Shown one piece after another: positions 22,973 to 34,189 of a DNA stretch of 64,000 nucleotides. Numbering within the stretch: position 1 is the stretch's first letter; each line of letters opens with the position of its first letter. This DNA comes from Cryptomeria japonica (Eukaryota > Streptophyta > Pinopsida > Cupressales > Cupressaceae): NCBI RefSeq assembly GCF_030272615.1, contig NC_081415.1:378063892-378127891 (forward strand), read 5' to 3'. Position numbers and translations under genes: made by a program. The notes beneath the pieces are model-generated. The model saw nothing but the letters and a program-made list of their open reading frames with translations, was not told where the DNA came from and did no database searches.

Positions 22973-23168
22973 GCTATTTCGCGGGGTTTAAACAATGTGC
23001 ATCTTCCCTTCGCGAAATAGCGCGCACCGTTGATCTCTCTCGAACTTGCTCGCTCGTTAACCCGGCCTTCGTCTGCAAAATTTCCCCTGTTTGCCTCGAG
23101 AAGCGTGCATGCGTGGGGTCCACTTGGTCTTCGTCCAGTCAACTCCTCTATCGCCTCGAGAAGCGTGC
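22973..23168 (+). promoter_or_regulatory. GC-rich palindromic block upstream of a TATA box
   Basis: CGCTATTTCGCG (22973-22984) and its exact inverse CGCGAAATAGCG (23012-23023) are 27 bp apart. GCCTCGAGAAGCGTGC occurs twice, 60 bp apart (23093-23108 and 23153-23168). This lies about 90-280 bp upstream of a TATA box, so an LTR enhancer is plausible. Confidence 0.5.
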
Positions 23169-23256
23169 TCACGCATGGGCCTGCCTAGGGCACCCATGGG
23201 CACCTTGTGTCAAAAGCCTTTATGGCTTAGACATTATAGTATAGTGCGTTTTTGCA

Positions 23257-23264
23257 TATAAATA
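23257..23264 (+). promoter_or_regulatory. TATA box of the 3.9 kb solo LTR
   Basis: TATAAATA in the context TTGCATATAAATACC, just downstream of the GC-rich block. Confidence 0.5.
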
Positions 23265-25500
23265 CCAAAAATTGCTCTTGCCCAGCCAATGTGGGACAAA
23301 ACGTTATGCCTGTAGCTGCACTTTGGAGCTTTTTTCTTGAGAGTTTTAATGGCGATTTTGGTTTGAAACTTTGATTTGTTCGAACATGATTCACTGCTGC
23401 TATTCCATATTTTCTGAAGGGTTTTAAATGCCTTTTCCAAACACCAATCCACATGAAAGGGAAGATGACATCGATGCACAACAGGGAGGAGGCACAAAGT
23501 TAACACCTGTCACATAGCATTTTGCTGAAGGTTCATTTCTGCATAAACATTTCAACTGGCCTCTTATCTTAATCATACCACACAGAGGAGTTGCCAATTG
23601 CAGCTCCATTGTAAAAGCTTTGAAGTTTTTTTCTTAAAAAAAATGCTGCCTGAGCATCACGTGGGGTGAGGGTGAATTGCAACAGTTACAATTTGCTGTT
23701 GGTTTTCAACTCCATCAGCACTAATTTCCTCCTCTCATCTTGCATTAATTTGGAGTTTAATCAACACCATCAGCACTAATTTTCTCCTCTCATCTTGCAT
23801 TAATTTGGAGTTTTTTTTTGAATGCTGAATGTTATATGACTTCTGATATCATCCCCTTCCATCATGTTACCTGCCATCATTGCAATTGTATAAAAAGAAT
23901 TCATACTGCTGCTCCTCCACCATTCTTGCAAAGGAGAGGATTAGCTCCACACTTTACATACCATGCATAGGGAAGATGTCAGGAAAAGTCACGGCATTGG
24001 AAACACACTTGCCAAATGCATTACTGAAGAATGTATTTGCTAATTGCATTTGCAAACTGTTTCTAAATCCTTTTAATTTGCTACAGCTGGGGAAGACATT
24101 GGCAAAGTTGTGGAATTTGGCTCTTGCCAGCCATTGCATAAGTTTCTTTTTTTTTATCTCGGAACCTCTGATATGCTACTGTTGAACATTCAACATTGAA
24201 TAAGCCAATATCATTAATCACTTCCTTGATTATGTCTAGAAGTTGAAATTCCATGAAATGAAAACCATTTTGGCACAAAATTAATGCGCAGGCATGAGCC
24301 AAGTCGGGCCCCAAAGTGAGTCCGACTAAAAAAAATTTTCGTTTTCAAGCAACTGGCCTCTGGAATGCTTCACTGACCTCAAACATACCTCTGGAAACGA
24401 TCGGCATCGTTTTCGGATCATTAATCCGCATTTTACAACCTTCAAGCAATTACGCCACAATTTTCGCATTTAATCGCGAAGACGTAATTTTCAAACCTGT
24501 CAAAACACCTTTTTGGAGCTCGCCATCTGACAGGCATGTACTTTGATATACAAGGATGACATCTACCAAACGGTTTCTCAAGATGAGTCCTGAGCGAATA
24601 GATATTAATTTCCGAAAACGGCCAACTGGCTTTGTCGACACTGCGGACCTGATGAAGTCAATGTTCTGGCAACACATGATGCCTTTCTTAAAAATACCAA
24701 ACGACCTCCGTAGGCCCTCAAATTCGGAACATAGGTACCTTTAAGTACATATTAAATCTTTGAATTCTCAGTTCGATCACCAGACTGACAGGATGCAAAC
24801 GGCGCGCTCACCAAAATGGCTACATTAACTGATCTAACACTGGGAGTGCGGATAACTGAATTTGATGGCAAAATGAGCTCTTTTGAAAACCGATCAAACG
24901 GATTGGTAGAGCCTTGAAATTTGAAACGTAGCTCACCATTTATACCAAAATTAGCCCGGAATAAACATTCTGACATGACGCTCACCAGAACATTTTTACA
25001 CTTGTGCAAACATCACAAACTACAAACGAATTTGGCTATGAAAACGGAGCAAACGGATTCGTCAAGACTTGAAATTTTGCAGGGTAACTCAATTTTATGC
25101 ATACAATTGAATCCATTTTGAATTTCTCCATGACGATCAATAGGGAAAAAGATGTAATCGCTCAAAGTAGGCTACTCAATAAAATTTGCACTTGTGCCTA
25201 GAATGCACTTTCAGCTCGCCCCTCGAAATGGGTACCTCATAAACTTATCCAAATTGAATTCTGAAAGTTGCACATCACTGAATAGGCCAAATGAAAGGTG
25301 TGGGACATGAATCCCGAGCCTTACCCTCTGAAAATCAACTGGCTTCACTTTACCCCCTTGCTAACTAGGCATTCAAACTGACTTATTTGGGTGCCTTTCT
25401 GACATACTGAGCAAAATTTTGAAATAGGCCTACAAACTTTGACTCAATTTTAATTAGTCCCAACATAGGGTAGACCTCAGGACACGTGGGATCGGTGTCA

Positions 25501-25910
25501 GAACGGAAACCCTATACCTCAGTCTTTTGGGTTTCAAAAACCCCACTGGAAGGGTAATCAGAGACATTCATCAGGGTCCTTCAAACCCCCTCCTTTGTAG
25601 CAACCAGAATAGAATCAGAGATAAAGGCCTCCACAAGGACAATAGGGCTTTAAGCCCAAGCACTGGTAGATACAGGGTCCTAGGCACAATCAGCGACCAT
25701 AGGTACCATACACACCTGCGGCTAAAACTCAATAGTCCTCCAGGGGTGGTTACAGTGGATCAAATAGGACAAGAGAACAGACATACTCTAGGCCACAAGG
25801 TGTTCAGTTTCAGACACGTGCTGCTTGTTTCACTTGTGGGGCCATGGGACACATGGAAAGAGAGTGCCCACAAGGTCAGACAGTAGGTTTAGAACCTACA
25901 GTTGGGGACA
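25501..25910 (+). pseudogene. Gypsy B gag, C-terminal part with zinc knuckle
   Basis: After the insertion, a Gln/Pro/Arg-rich stretch with many CAG/CAA-to-stop changes leads into one zinc knuckle, CFTCGAMGHMEREC (about 25825-25870), which is intact in all four metal ligands. This is the nucleocapsid end of Gag; the protease follows in the same frame. Confidence 0.8.
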
Positions 25911-26440
25911 TGGGTAAGTCCCACAGGGTCTTCAAAGTGGTTGACAACCATCAAGATGAGCATCAAGCCATAGTCATAGAGGCCATGGGTATGATCAAAG
26001 GTAGTAGTCTTACTATCTTGTTTGGTTCAGGAGCTACATATTCTTTTATATCTCCATTGGTTGTGGAGCATTGCGGGCTAGTGGCAACTAGGCAAGATGT
26101 TAGTTGGGAAGTGGAGTTAGCTTCAGGAGCCAGAGTGTCCGTTGAATTAGTGGTTAGGGATTGTCAGCTTTAGATTGGAAGTACAACCACCATAGTAGAC
26201 CTTCAAGTCACACCACTAGGATCTTATGGCATCGTTCTTAGCATGGATTGGCTGTACGCCCATAGAGCCAAGATGGACTGCTGCCAGAAAAAGATCAAGT
26301 GTGTGGATGATCATGGTACTTCCATAGTAATTTCAAGGATTCAAACACCTGTATCACTTCGTATGATTTTCACTATGCAGCTTAAGCGGAGCATGCGAAA
26401 GGGATGCCAATTATTTGCCATCACCATCAATGATAGAGAA
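25911..26440 (+). pseudogene. Gypsy B aspartic protease
   Basis: The active-site box reads LFGSGATYSFIS where the family has a D-S-G triad, so the catalytic Asp is Gly (codon GGT). The second half is present: [15 protein letters not shown] (family LGMDWL). A TAG lies at 26171-26173. Lies directly downstream of the zinc knuckle and upstream of RT in one frame. Catalytically dead as read. Confidence 0.8.
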
Positions 26441-27110
26441 GAAGAGGATGAGAAGGAACCTTCTCTTGACAATCATCCTATTCTTAAGGGATTTGTAGAT
26501 GTGTTTCCTTCTGATCTACTTGGTATGCCACCTCATAGAGAGATTGATTTTCACATAGATCTTATACCAGGAGCTAAGCTAGTTTCGAGAGCACCATATG
26601 GGATGACCACTAATGAGATTAATGAGCTCAAGATGCAGCTTGAGGAACTTTTAGAGAAAGGTCACATTTGTCCTAGCGTCTCCCCTTGGGGCACATTAGT
26701 CATCTTCGTAAAGAAGGATGGATCCCTTCGATTATGCATGAATTACCGAAAGTTGAACAAAGTGACCATTAAGAACCAATACCCTTTGCCCAGGATCAAT
26801 GAGCCATTTGATCATCTTCAGGGTGCCAAAGTATTTTCAAAGATCGATCTAAAGTCAGGGTACCATTAGCTGAGGATAGTAGAGAGCGATATCCACAAGA
26901 CCGCTTTTCATACTAGGTATGACCACTTCACCATAGTTCCATTTGGTCTTACAAATGCTCCAACTATATTCATGAGCCTCATGAATGGGGTATTCTGCAC
27001 TTTCCTTGACTGATTTGTGATTGTGTTCCTTGACTAATTTGTGATTGTGCTCCTTGACTATATATTGATTTATTCTCAGAATGAGAAGGAGTAAGAGGAG
27101 CACTTGAGAT
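26441..27110 (+). pseudogene. Gypsy B reverse transcriptase
   Basis: Begins with the conserved block around [20 protein letters not shown] and continues with [49 protein letters not shown] and motif [12 protein letters not shown] (Asp kept). Then come TAG at 26867-26869 and [15 protein letters not shown]. At the motif-C position a 24-bp tandem duplication (27003-27050) precedes LLDYILIYS, where the family has xxDDILIYS, so the second Asp is Tyr. TGA and TAA lie inside the duplicated units. Confidence 0.85.
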
Positions 27111-27860
27111 AGGTATTACAGTGCTTGAGAGATAATCATTTGTATGGTAGTTTGTCAAAGTGTGCATTCTTTAGATCAGAGGTCCGATATCTAGGACATG
27201 TCATACCCAGTGATGGGATCTCAGTTGACCCATCGAAGATTAGAGCTATTATAGATTGGCCAGTGCCAACTAGTGTGACAAAAGTCAGGAGTTTCATGGG
27301 TCTAGCGGGTTATTATAGATGCTTCGTTGAAGGGTTCTCTAGGGTTGCACATCCTATTACATCTCTTTAGCAAAAGGGAAAGAAATTTGAGTGGATAGAA
27401 AAGTGTGAGAGGGTATTTCAGGAACTCAAAAAGGCACTTACTAGTGCACCTATTCTTGTTGTTCCAGATCCCTCAGTCAATTTCATGGTATGTGTAGATG
27501 CTTCCTTGGATGGTTTAGGAGCAGTCCTTATATAGGATGGTTGAGCTATTGCATATGAGTTATAGGAAACTTAAGACTCACGAGCCTAACTACCCTACTC
27601 ATGACCTTGAGCTTGCAGCAGTGATGCACACACTTGTGAGGTGGAGACACTTTCTTTTAGTCATCATTTTGAGCTTCATTCAGATCATCAGAGCTTGTAG
27701 TACATATTTACTCATCCTAATCTTAATGCTCATTAGAGAAGATGGATGGAGTTTTTATGTGAGTATGATTTTGATGTTCACTACATCAAGGGGAAAGAAA
27801 ACGTAGTTGTAAATGGCTTGAGTAGGAGACATCATGAGATATACTCCATGTCAATAGACA
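27111..27860 (+). pseudogene. Gypsy B RNase H
   Basis: Carries the RT connection [19 protein letters not shown] and [16 protein letters not shown], then RNase H starts at MVCVDASLDGLGAVL. Frame slips between about 27540 and 27745, where the TRWRHFLLGHHFE-type region is out of frame, then EYDFDVHYIKGKENVV restores it. TAG codons at 27368-27370 and near 27534. The rest of pol stays in this one frame, so few indels have accumulated. Confidence 0.82.
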
Positions 27861-28960
27861 CAGATTTGAGAAATCACATATTGCAACAGTTGCCTAAGGA
27901 TGAGTGGTATTTAGAGGTATGCCAGGTGTTGCGATCTCAAGAGACCCTAGAAGGGAGATATGCAGACTAGTTTTTAGAGTTCGATGGACTACTACGCCAT
28001 AGAGGGTGCATTTATGTACCTTCTTTCAGAAAGTTGCATGATTTCATTGTGATGGAGGCCCATAGAGCTCCTTATGTAGCAAATCCCAGAGTTAAGAAGA
28101 TGCATGCATATTTGAGGCAATTGTATCATTGGCCAGGTATACAGCAACTCATTGCTAAACTCGTAGCCCGATGCTTTGAGTGCCAGAGAGTCAAGGTAGA
28201 GCAACACCATCTAGGTGGGTTACCCTAGTCTTATGCGATATCAAAATGGAAGGGGGATACTATTTTGATGGATTTCATCATTGGTCTTCCTATGTCAAAG
28301 CGCCATCATCATGCCATCATGGTGATACTTGAAAAGTTGACCAAAGTGGGCCACTTCTCACTAGTTCAGACTACTTTCACAACACCAATAGTGGTATAGG
28401 TATTCTTGTGGGATATTGTCAGACTTCATGGCGCTCCATGCAAGATTATTTTAGATAGAGATTTCCTCTTTACTTCTTCCTTTTGGAAGGTGTTGCAGGC
28501 AGCAATGGGTACCAAACTCAACTTTAGCACAACCTATCATCCGAAAATTGATGGATGGACAGAGAGGGTGAACCAAGTGTTGGAAGATATGCTCCTTATG
28601 TACGTCACAGATCATTAGATCAGATGGGAAGAGTACCTTCCTTTGGTAGAGTTTGCCTATAATAATGGGTATCACACTTCTTTAGGGATGCCACCTTATA
28701 AGGCTTTGCACGATAGACCTTGTAGAACACCTTTGAGTTGGGACCACATTGAGGATAGAGTAGCTATTGGTCCTAAGATAGTTTGGGATATGGAGCAACA
28801 GGTGGATTTGATTAGACAACGCCTTAGAGAGGCACAAGAAAGACAAAAGAAGTATGAAAATGTGAAGAGGATAGATTGTAGCTTCATGGTTGGGGACAAA
28901 GTCTTCTTGAGAGTGCAATCACATAAGAGTCCAATCCATTATGGAAAGGGTTCCTAGCTC
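27861..28960 (+). pseudogene. Gypsy B integrase
   Basis: Zinc domain: first His in EAHRAPYV, the second His position reads ANP instead of GHP (lost), and the Cys pair CFECQ is kept. Core: first Asp in LMDFIIGLPMSKRHHH, second in IILDRDFLFTS, Glu in TYHPKIDGWTERVNQ, so DDE is complete. Then EFAYNNGYHTSLGMPPYKA and DKVFLRVQSHKSPIHYGKGS. Stops at 27968-27970, 28226-28228, near 28397, 28616-28618 and 28955-28957. Same frame as protease and RT. Confidence 0.85.
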
Positions 28961-29329
28961 TCACCTTACTTTGTTGGACCTTTTGAGATCCTTGAGAGGA
29001 TAGGACCAGTTGCATATCGTCTAGCTTTGCCACCTAGCCTGTCATGCATCCATGATGTGTTTCATGTGTCTGTACTGAGGAAGTATATTTATGATGAGTC
29101 TCATATATTAGATTGGGATGCCTTGTAGGTGGAGTTGGATGTATAGTTGGCTTTGGAGCCTAATCACATTTTGGCTCGCTGGACGTTGGCTCTTTGAGGC
29201 CGAGAGCTGGACCAGGTTAGGGTCCAATGGGATTGTTATGATGAGGTTACAACATCATGGGAGGACGCAACATGGATGAGATCTCAGTACCCTCATCTTT
29301 TTTAAGAACTCATGGAGGAAGTTCATGCC
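28961..29329 (+). pseudogene. Gypsy B integrase C-terminus with chromodomain-like tail
   Basis: [20 protein letters not shown] and [13 protein letters not shown] are followed by VRVQWDCYDEVTTSWEDATW and MRSQYPHLF, the pattern of the degenerate chromodomain that ends many plant chromovirus integrases and steers insertion to particular chromatin. Several stops are present. The polypurine tract follows at once. Confidence 0.75.
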
Positions 29330-29342
29330 TAGAGCGGGAGGG
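29330..29342 (+). other. Polypurine tract before the last gypsy B LTR
   Basis: TAGAGCGGGAGGG directly precedes the LTR; one base different from the tract at 16197-16209. Confidence 0.7.
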
Positions 29343-32300
29343 TGTGAGGTCCTAGCCCAAGCCGTCATAGCATTGCAGTTATTTTTCATGTTAGACCTAT
29401 TATTGATACTTTATTTTTATGCATTATGGATATAGATTCTATATGATCAAGTATTGGATAACATTGATACAATGTATGTCATTTACTTCTGATTTGTAGT
29501 ACTTCATTTATGATGTTAGAAAACATGGATGCATGCCGTACGGATGATTGAATTTCATGATGATTATGATGATGCCATTGAGTAAATTATTTCATATGGA
29601 TTCTATGGGATAATTGATAATTTGATTGTTATTATTTAAATTATATGCAAAGTGTCTGATTTGTATTCTTCTCATATATTTATATTGCATGTGATTATCT
29701 GAGATTACTAATGTGCAAAGTGAGATGTGCAGGGAAACTATTCAGAGAATCAAGCTAAACCTATGTACGTTTGTTAAGCCAAGGGTTGTCTATTTGGAGA
29801 GATAACACCTCATGTGTAATGTGTTTTATTTGTAAATGTGAATGCTTGAATGTGTGTGTAATATGCATTTTTTAAATTTGTTAATTCCAAAAAGGGACAT
29901 GCCTTGTGTATTAAAGTATTGTGTATTTTTATGGTGTCACTTGACACTTGTGTTGTGAAGTGAGTTGTCAATGACATGTCCCTTAGAAGGAATTTGTATA
30001 ACCAATGCATTACTCAAAATATCTTAGTGTGGTCCCAATAGAGTCTTGGTTAGAGAGCCATTAGAAGTGTCAACTCAAGTTTGACCCGTAGGTAAACTTT
30101 AGGTGAGTTTCTCGAGGGTCAAACTAACTCCTAAGTTTAGGTTTAGGGCATTTTTGAAGGCAAATATGTTATACCTATGGGTAAAGGTTAATTTTAACCA
30201 TGTGACCACTCACATGTGACTATCAAGTCACCTCAAAAGTTGAGTTTTCCAAGATGGACGAAAATTAAACTTTTGAGGATTTCTCTTTGGTTAGACAACC
30301 TTCCATTTGAGCGATAGTTGCTCTTCCCCACTTTCTCTTACCTTTTTCAGTTTCCATTTTTAGAAACCATGTTAGTGGTTGAGAAGACCAACCTATGAGA
30401 TCTCACATCCTATCCAAGGAAGTTGGAAAGTGTGAGAAGAGTCTACTTAGGGAAGGGATTAAACTTAGGATTTTGATCACCCACTCTCCAATTTTGGAGA
30501 CTTAGAGTTATTGTTGGAAATTTGGTTTTAGAGGTTGCATTTTAAGTTTTGGGAAAAAAAGACTAGTGGATTGGGCAACTCTCCTTCAACCATTTCTCAT
30601 ACCATTTGCAGGATCAAAGGTTGGTAGTGTTCTTCCATGCATATTGAATTCCATTGTTAATGTGAAGGAAAAATTGTTTGTGTATTTAGATTTTCTTGTT
30701 TATGTGATATATGAAGTTGAATAATGAAGTTCTTTCTTTGTAATTATTTTTGTGGGTTGTATGATTATATGTGTTATGAGTGTTTCAAGGCCATACTCAC
30801 CCTTGGGAGGGTAGAGTAGCCTTGGGGGTGAAGGGTTACTTAACAACATATGAGTGTAGAGACCCTCTTCTTGGAAGAGAGAAATACACAAGGGTTATGG
30901 GACCCTTGCTGCATTATTTTATGCTTATGCAAAGGGGGTCATAAGGGGAGATATGGGCTTGTAAGCCATGGGGGACATAAGGTTTGTTTTGGGTCAAGTA
31001 TGTGACTTGAGTTGGTTATATTTTTGTAGCCTTGTGAAGGCATTTGTTCCTCTTTCTTGCAGATCTTCTCTAGGTACTTGGTCCAGATTCACCCCACAAA
31101 GTTAGTCACATAGTGACAATGTAAATCCTTGGGTTGGGAGTTCATGTGTTGTTTGAGTTCTTCTTTCTTTTGTGGTTGAGTTTGTTTGTAACCCATTTAG
31201 CCTTGGTTCTCCTAGTTGAGGGGTGGCTTCTTGTAAGCCTAGGTTGGGAGGTGAGGTTCTATGGTCACAACCTATTAGTTTTATTTGTAGGTTTTTTTAT
31301 TTGGGATAAAGGATGGAGAAAAGTCAAGTTCATGTGCAAGACTCCTAATAGATTCACTTGGAATTATGAAAATATGTATTTTAACAAGCCCTCATTCTTG
31401 TAGAAATGTAAGAGGCTTGAAATTTTAACCTTAGTACTATTGTAAAGTGGATTAAAAAAAAAGAAATATTTTTATTTATTAGAAAGTATTCAAAAGACTA
31501 TGAGTAAAAGAATGTATTAAGCTAGTAAGTTTATTATTTTGTGTACAATGAAAAGAATTGTAAAAGCATTATGTTTTTGCTGTAATATTCTTTAAGTGAA
31601 AGGAATAAAGTTGGGAAGTTTATTTCTTAAATGAAATTAAGTTGTAGAATTTCAATTTTAAGATATTGTCAAATAAATATTCTTGAAAGCTTTAAACTTA
31701 TATGCATCTTATTTTAAATCTGTCTAAACTATTTAGTAGATTCATTAAAAAAAAATATTCATTTGCAAAAGTAGGAGTAAAGAGAAATATATATGTATTT
31801 ACAGTTGCATAAATTCCTTGTAAAAGAAAACAGATTTCATGGAAAGAAATTGGATAGTTAAACCCTTTTGCTCATATTCTGTTTTAGCATTTAAATTTTA
31901 TTATTACCTAGTGTAGAGTTCAATTATTTAATCATTGCATTAGTATTCATTTAAACTCATGGAACTATTAAATTCTTAATCTGAAAGTGAAAGTTCACTA
32001 TAACATTTCTATAAATCTCTACATTTAGTAAATGTGGAAAATGCATTGCACAGTAAATGTTTAAATAAATACCTTCACATTTCATGTAAACAAACATACT
32101 GCTATATCAAACTAATCTGATTTATAAAATAACCTGCTCACAATAAATGTATTGTTGCATATATATATATATATATATATCCGATGTTCTACCTTTAAAA
32201 TAAGTTGTTAAATATATATATGATGCATTTAACTATATAAAAAAGGCAGTGAGACTAAATTTGAGCATGTATATATATGTGCTTTTATTTATATTTTCTG

Positions 32301-33820
32301 GTTCATATATATATATATATATATATATAAATCCGATGTTCTACCTTTAAACTAAGTTGTTGTTAAATATATATATGATGCATTTAACTATAAAAAAAAG
32401 GCAGTGAGACTAAATTTGAGCATGTATATATATATGCTTTTATTTATATTTTCTAGTTCATATATATATATATATATATATATAAAAGTTAAACAAAAAA
32501 TATATAAAAAAAGAACTGTTAGTAGCGAGCCAAGGGCCATGGCGTCGCGGCCTAAGCACGGGTTGTTGGACGGATTGCACAGGGTGTCCGCAGTGGGGCG
32601 ATCTACTATCGGCCGTGACCACTGTGGCCTCACCCATAGTGGTCTTCCCACTATGGGCCCGTCCATAGTGGGCCACAGACCACAACGAAGCGACCCACTG
32701 TGGAGACCCCGTGGTGCGTCCGTGGGACTTCCCTCTCGAAACCCTCCTCTCCACCTGCGTCGATATTCGTTGGGTTCGGCTCTGCGTCGGCCGCCGTGTC
32801 TGCCGACCTCCATTATTTCGTGACTTGCAAGCATGAAAACCCTAACCCAATTTCGGGTTAGGTTTAGTAATGCTAACAAAGAAAAGTAAGAAAGAATGAT
32901 AGGTGTTAAAAAGAAAAAAAATAAAAATTAAACCCTAGTTAGGATATAAAGAGAATAAAATATAGAAGGCCTTTTAGAATTTAAATTAAGAGAATGGGGA
33001 AATTCCCATTTTTATAGAGTTAAGTTTATTAAAGTTTTGGGGGGAAAAACCCAATTTCAAATGGGGAAAAATTATAAAACTTTAATATCAATGTCTTTTA
33101 ATTAGGGAGGTAAATGTGGTCATAACCTTTTTAATGGAAAATTTGTATAACAACTTGATTAGAGTTATTTTAATATAATGAAATGATTTAAATTCAATGT
33201 TTATTTTAATCGGGGGGGGGGGGGGGGGGGTGTAATTTTACTTGCTAATGAATATTAATTATTGGAGGGAAATTTATTTCAACATTAATGGAAGGTTTAA
33301 TTGGTAGATAATATTATTATAGAGTTAGTTAAATTTAAAAAAGACTATTTTGACCACCTTATTAGTTATTGGCTCAATTAATTATTATTAATACAATGGA
33401 ATTGTATTAATGTTAATTTATAAATATTGGAATTATTTAAATACTACTAGGTATTATTATTATCTCTTAATTAAAAATTGAAGATTTATTTGGGCAAATT
33501 AATTAATTAATAAATAAAATTGTGATGACTCTATAGGGTTATAAGATTCAATTTAAGTAATGGTAATTATTGTAATTGTTAAGTAAAATAAAATCTATTT
33601 TGTTATTAAACCGTTTAGGAGATTGAGATAAGACTAAGTCTCCTAATTAAATTAAATAAATTATCGTTCTCTTTAGGAACCCATTCTTAATGACACATGA
33701 GTTAAACTTTAGTTTAAACTAATTAAGTTATCTCATCTTTTGAACTTAGAACATCAAGTAATTTAGTATTGTTTAAAAATTTTTGTTGTTGCGTTTTTGC
33801 CCAAAAGTTTGGGCATGACA
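29343..33820 (+). repeat. 3' LTR of gypsy B, 4478 bp
   Basis: Starts TGTGAGGTCC, ends GGGCATGACA, followed by TTATG and then the gypsy A protease. About 150 bp longer than the middle LTR, mainly from a duplicated 152-bp unit between AT tracts (32181-32332 and 32333-32485). It also carries a run of 19 G at 33212-33230 that the middle LTR lacks. ORFs such as 32404-32823 lie in the GC-rich segment and are not conserved. Confidence 0.88.
32181..32485. repeat. Tandem 152-bp unit between AT tracts
   Basis: Two copies starting CCGATGTTCTACC at 32181 and 32333, each ending in an (AT)n tract. The middle LTR has a shortened version in the opposite orientation at 19150-19185. Confidence 0.85.
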
Positions 33821-34184
33821 TTATGTCAATTTTTTGCATAATATCTCTTGTCATTACATTGATGGATGCTCCGAAATCTATTAAGGAATCCTTTATCTAA
33901 GTGCCATTGATGACTATTTTCACAGTAGGACTACCAGGGTTAGAATATTTAGGAATTGAAACTTTTCCCAACATAATATCAGCTAATCGACCCATTACAT
34001 GCACTATTTGCGGATCCGTTTTCTTTCTATTAGGTTTATTTAAACATGCCTCTTTAATTGCTTTACCATAAATAGGGACATCCTTAATAGATTGAAATAA
34101 TGGAATTTTAACACATATGTGTTTTAGCTGATCTATGATATCAAAATTTATATCTTCTTCCCGAGGAATCTCTTTAGCTTGCAA
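33821..34184 (-). pseudogene. Gypsy A gag-protease junction and active-site half of protease
   Basis: Open from 34184 to 33897. Contains INFDIIDQLKHICVKIPLFQ, a conserved block preceding gypsy proteases, and VPIYGKAIKEACLNK. After a TAG at 33897-33899 come IDFGASINVMTRDIM. The active-site box reads D-F-G-A where the family usually has D-L-G-A, with the catalytic Asp kept. It is cut by gypsy B at 33820/33821 and the protease continues at 14718. Confidence 0.8.
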
Positions 34185-34189
34185 CCTCT

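Larger units (their letters stand above)
21567..25500. repeat. Solo-LTR-like insertion (3934 bp) in gypsy B gag
   Basis: Begins TGATAACCCAAG and ends ATCGGTGTCA (TG...CA). Coding sequence of gypsy B gag stops at its left edge and resumes at its right edge. Flanks are AAAAG and GAACG, which agree at only 3 of 5 positions, so the target duplication is eroded or the edges are off by a base or two. No gag, pol or primer site is seen inside. It has a GC-rich block at 22740-23220 with palindromes and a TATA box at 23257, as in an LTR promoter. No ORF in it has a recognisable domain. Confidence 0.6.
14719..33820 (+). mobile_element. Gypsy B complex: tandem chromovirus-like elements with three LTR copies
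   Basis: Order: partial LTR 14719-15308, pol 3' end 15309-16196, full LTR 16210-20535, full interior 20536-29342, full LTR 29343-33820. The outer ends are TGTGAGG and CATGACA, flanked by CTATG/TTATG, so the whole complex behaves as a single insertion in the protease of gypsy A. Two elements sharing the middle LTR, or an unequal-recombination product, followed by an internal deletion in the first copy, explain the order. Pol domain order RT-RNase H-integrase and a chromodomain-like tail place it near chromoviruses. Confidence 0.83.

Noticed and set aside
23880-24185. 101-codon plus-strand ORF in the 3.9 kb insert, with others near 24.3-25.1 kb
   Set aside because: Competing ORFs of similar size on both strands and no domain; the sequence is non-coding LTR-like.
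32388-32879. Overlapping ORFs in the GC-rich part of the gypsy B 3' LTR
   Set aside because: Both strands are open because GC-rich DNA has few stops. The frames are not the same length in the other LTR, and the predicted ends are microsatellite translation.
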